A stretch of 64,000 bases of DNA from Clostridiaceae bacterium (lineage in GTDB: Bacteria > Bacillota > Clostridia > Acetivibrionales > DUMC01). Positions 62,043 to 64,000 of this stretch are shown piece after piece (position 1 is the stretch's first letter; the number at the start of each line of letters is the position of its first letter). Location of the stretch: assembly GCA_012840075.1 (NCBI GenBank), contig DUMC01000135.1, forward strand, positions 1 through 64,000, read 5' to 3'. The notes beneath the pieces were generated by a model that did not search any database, was not told the DNA's origin, and saw only the letters and a list, made by a program, of their open reading frames with translations. Both the position numbers and the translations under genes were made by a program.

Positions 62043-64000
62043 TTAACCCTGCTTTACAACCATATCTTTTCTTATATACATGGCAGGCACTACACCTACC
62101 TCTTTCATATCGGCAAGTTTATGATATACATACCCATCTTTTCCTACCACTCTCACAACATTCTCATTGGTGTACGGAGTTCTCAACCAATACATTGCAC
62201 CCTTTTTCTTATCAAATTTATAACTTTCCCATTCCTTGATGCTTAATAAAAATACTCTCTCTTCCGAAACCATGGCGTAAGAATTATCATAATTTTGAAT
62301 TGTCTTTCCAGGTACACTAAACCAATAGTGAGGCTGATAACCTGATTCAGCATATTTTTTATATGCAGGAGCCAGTACTGTTTTTAATTGAACGGTTTTT
62401 ATCGCCATTTTTTCATTATTGTTAAATTGGCTTAAAAACCCACCTTCATCTTCATCATTAAGCCATTTCCTTATATCCGATTCTATCCATAAATTACTGC
62501 ACTCACTAGAAAAGGCACGCTTTGCAACTATATCCTTGCATATTACAAAATAATACTCGTCAGTTTCCTCAACTATTTCCCAAACTAATGTTTTTCCTTC
62601 AAATTTTCCGAAACTTAAAGTATCGTTTTTATTATGTGCCTGGAATAAGAAAATTCCGGCTATAATAGCAGCTAAAGGAACAAATACCAAGACCTTCGCA
62701 ATCTTATGATTTTTAATATGATTTTTCACATATTCGGCAATAATCCTATATCTAGGTACTATAATAATAATCTCCACTATATCAACAAACATCACAAACA
62801 GCATCATATCAAAAAATACATTAAACAGAAACATATGCTTTGCCAGGTCAGCTTCTCCATTTCCTACAACAGGTATTATGAATTGTGCAGCAGCAAACAA
62901 AAGCAACATGACCCTGGCAGAAATATCAAGATAATATTCTTTTAATACGTATTTATTTTTGTATTCCCAAAGCTTATGCAATGCTAAGCATATGTATATC
63001 AAAAAAACTGCAATTATCGTCGGAAGTGCAAAACCTGTAAAGGATTTTCTTATGTTTTCCCACATTGAGAATTTTGTGCAGTGTTTTACTATTTCCTCAC
63101 TTGCTTCTTTTGTATAATTTCCCAGATACGGCGGACGCAGTGACAAACTTGCTTCTGCACTTATATCCATTTTTTCAAGTAACCTGGAAGGATGAGTGAT
63201 GTAATATCTTAAAATATTAAAAGTTCCCGCTTTTTCATATACATCTTTACTGAATTCATCGCTGTCAATATCGTATTCGCCATGATTCCCATAAGCGTTA
63301 GTATCCGCTAAAACCGCATACTTCTTATCGATTCCGAGAAATTCCAGATCTTTTTCGGGCTCTTCCGAACCTTTAAGAATTCCGTAAAAAACCGTATGAT
63401 ACCTGGTTACATTGTGTATCCACTTAGGTATTGCCATGTAATAATATATGGATGCTGCACTTAAAAATACCACTCCTGCTAAAATTAACAGGCGTTTCCC
63501 TGCTTTCTTTTCTTTAAATAGCAGCAATAACGAGAATATCACCACAAATACAGCTAATGGTACATTTGCAGCTTTCGCACCTACAAGTATGATAAACGAG
63601 ATAAAGTACAGCAAAAGCATTGAATAGCTATAACCGGTTTTTTCCTTTTTAATTAAATACAGCACTGAAGAAAACCATAATAAAAAACCTACTAAATTTA
63701 TAGCTTCCCCAAAAAATGAGTTATAGTAAGCCAAATAGCCTACATCAAAATATATCAGTATTAATACCAATAGAAAAATTACATTCCACCATTTGTGCTT
63801 GCTTCGAATATTCTTCCATATCATAACAACAGCAGCACAATGAATCAACAATAGCAATACTCCCAGTACCTTTATATCAAATGTTGCAATTGTTTTATCT
63901 TTTAAATAACATAATATTCCATTAATCAGTTGCGCTGTCTTTAAAAATAAAAACTGTGTACTTTCATACGCAGTTATATTTCCAACACCCGGATTTATAA
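62043..64000 (-). CDS. membrane protein with DUF6273-like C-terminal domain (5' end beyond the window)
   Basis: The frame is open to the right edge with no convincing start: upstream of a TTG at 63857, codons continue through NPGVGNITAYESTQFLFLKT to base 64000. So the protein is at least ~652 residues and truncated by the window. About nine to ten TM segments lie before residue ~440, resembling large membrane glycosyltransferase/hexosyltransferase proteins. The last ~190 residues match the DUF6273 pattern (KTLVWEIVEETDEYYFVI, IESDIRKWLNDE, AMYWLRTPY). Probably a surface-polysaccharide enzyme; unproven. Confidence 0.75.
   Translation of the reverse strand, partial: INPGVGNITAYESTQFLFLKTAQLINGILCYLKDKTIATFDIKVLGVLLLLIHCAAVVMIWKNIRSKHKWWNVIFLLVLILIYFDVGYLAYYNSFFGEAINLVGFLLWFSSVLYLIKKEKTGYSYSMLLLYFISFIILVGAKAANVPLAVFVVIFSLLLLFKEKKAGKRLLILAGVVFLSAASIYYYMAIPKWIHNVTRYHTVFYGILKGSEEPEKDLEFLGIDKKYAVLADTNAYGNHGEYDIDSDEFSKDVYEKAGTFNILRYYITHPSRLLEKMDISAEASLSLRPPYLGNYTKEASEEIVKHCTKFSMWENIRKSFTGFALPTIIAVFLIYICLALHKLWEYKNKYVLKEYYLDISARVMLLLFAAAQFIIPVVGNGEADLAKHMFLFNVFFDMMLFVMFVDIVEIIIIVPRYRIIAEYVKNHIKNHKIAKVLVFVPLAAIIAGIFLFQAHNKNDTLSFGKFEGKTLVWEIVEETDEYYFVICKDIVAKRAFSSECSNLWIESDIRKWLNDEDEGGFLSQFNNNEKMAIKTVQLKTVLAPAYKKYAESGYQPHYWFSVPGKTIQNYDNSYAMVSEERVFLLSIKEWESYKFDKKKGAMYWLRTPYTNENVVRVVGKDGYVYHKLADMKEVGVVPAMYIRKDMVVKQG

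Overview
The window looks like chromosomal DNA of a low-GC, anaerobic, spore-forming Clostridia-type Firmicute. The signs are AT-rich intergenic DNA, strong AGGAGG ribosome sites with frequent TTG/GTG starts, an alpha/beta-type small acid-soluble spore protein gene, a SpoVB-like flippase gene, the EndoA/EndoAI toxin pair beside alr, and Firmicute regulators (YtrA-type GntR, a CtsR box, ArgR boxes, an FMN riboswitch). Genus is not resolved. I see no rRNA, tRNA, CRISPR array, prophage or transposase.

Layout. 0.1-6.3 kb: an acetyltransferase, a sodium-dependent NSS-family transporter, a ytrA-like GntR/ABC operon with an operator array in its promoter, and a membrane alpha/beta hydrolase. 6.5-12.9 kb: an uncharacterised catabolic-looking group (DapA/NanA-type lyase, two alkaline-phosphatase-superfamily phosphodiesterases, a glycosidase-like TIM barrel, a sugar-phosphate isomerase-like TIM barrel). 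13.4-15.6 kb: a methyl-accepting chemotaxis protein whose extracellular Cache domain carries a Ser/Thr-rich insert with two exact DAVTSAT motifs resembling the ApbE flavinylation signal. 15.6-21.1 kb: the argCBDF operon plus a GNAT gene, read leftward from a promoter overlapped by an ARG box. 21.3-23.9 kb: an MsmX/UgpC-type sugar-ABC ATPase and a PucR-type regulator. 24.0-28.6 kb: ftsE-ftsX-M23 hydrolase-S41 protease-SASP. 28.9-34.4 kb: methyltransferase, cold-shock protein, FMN-riboswitch-controlled ribU, split transketolase, YitT protein.

34.7-37.8 kb: a glycosyltransferase-CsaB fusion and a TagA/WecG transferase, pointing to a pyruvylated ManNAc-containing secondary cell-wall polymer. 38-43 kb: secreted protein, EndoA/EndoAI, alr, nnr. 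43.3-49.3 kb: HAD phosphatase, Wzx flippase, M55 peptidase, two coupled amidohydrolase-family genes (one with its metal ligands lost) and a free-standing pyruvate-kinase C-terminal domain. 49.5-64 kb: a second surface-polysaccharide region (UDP-ManNAc dehydrogenase, two GT4 enzymes, O-antigen ligase/polymerase, DUF4330 protein, hexapeptide acetyltransferase), Hsp20 under CtsR, SpoVB-like flippase, hotdog thioesterase, YprB-like nuclease, and a membrane protein with a DUF6273-like tail running off the right edge.

Most unusual signals: the possible flavin-carrying chemoreceptor; several dispersed repeat families sitting directly at stop codons; gene tails followed by degenerate tandem copies of their own last bases; and a glycosyltransferase whose only well-placed start codon is ATA. 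All functional calls come from reading the sequence; no database search was run.
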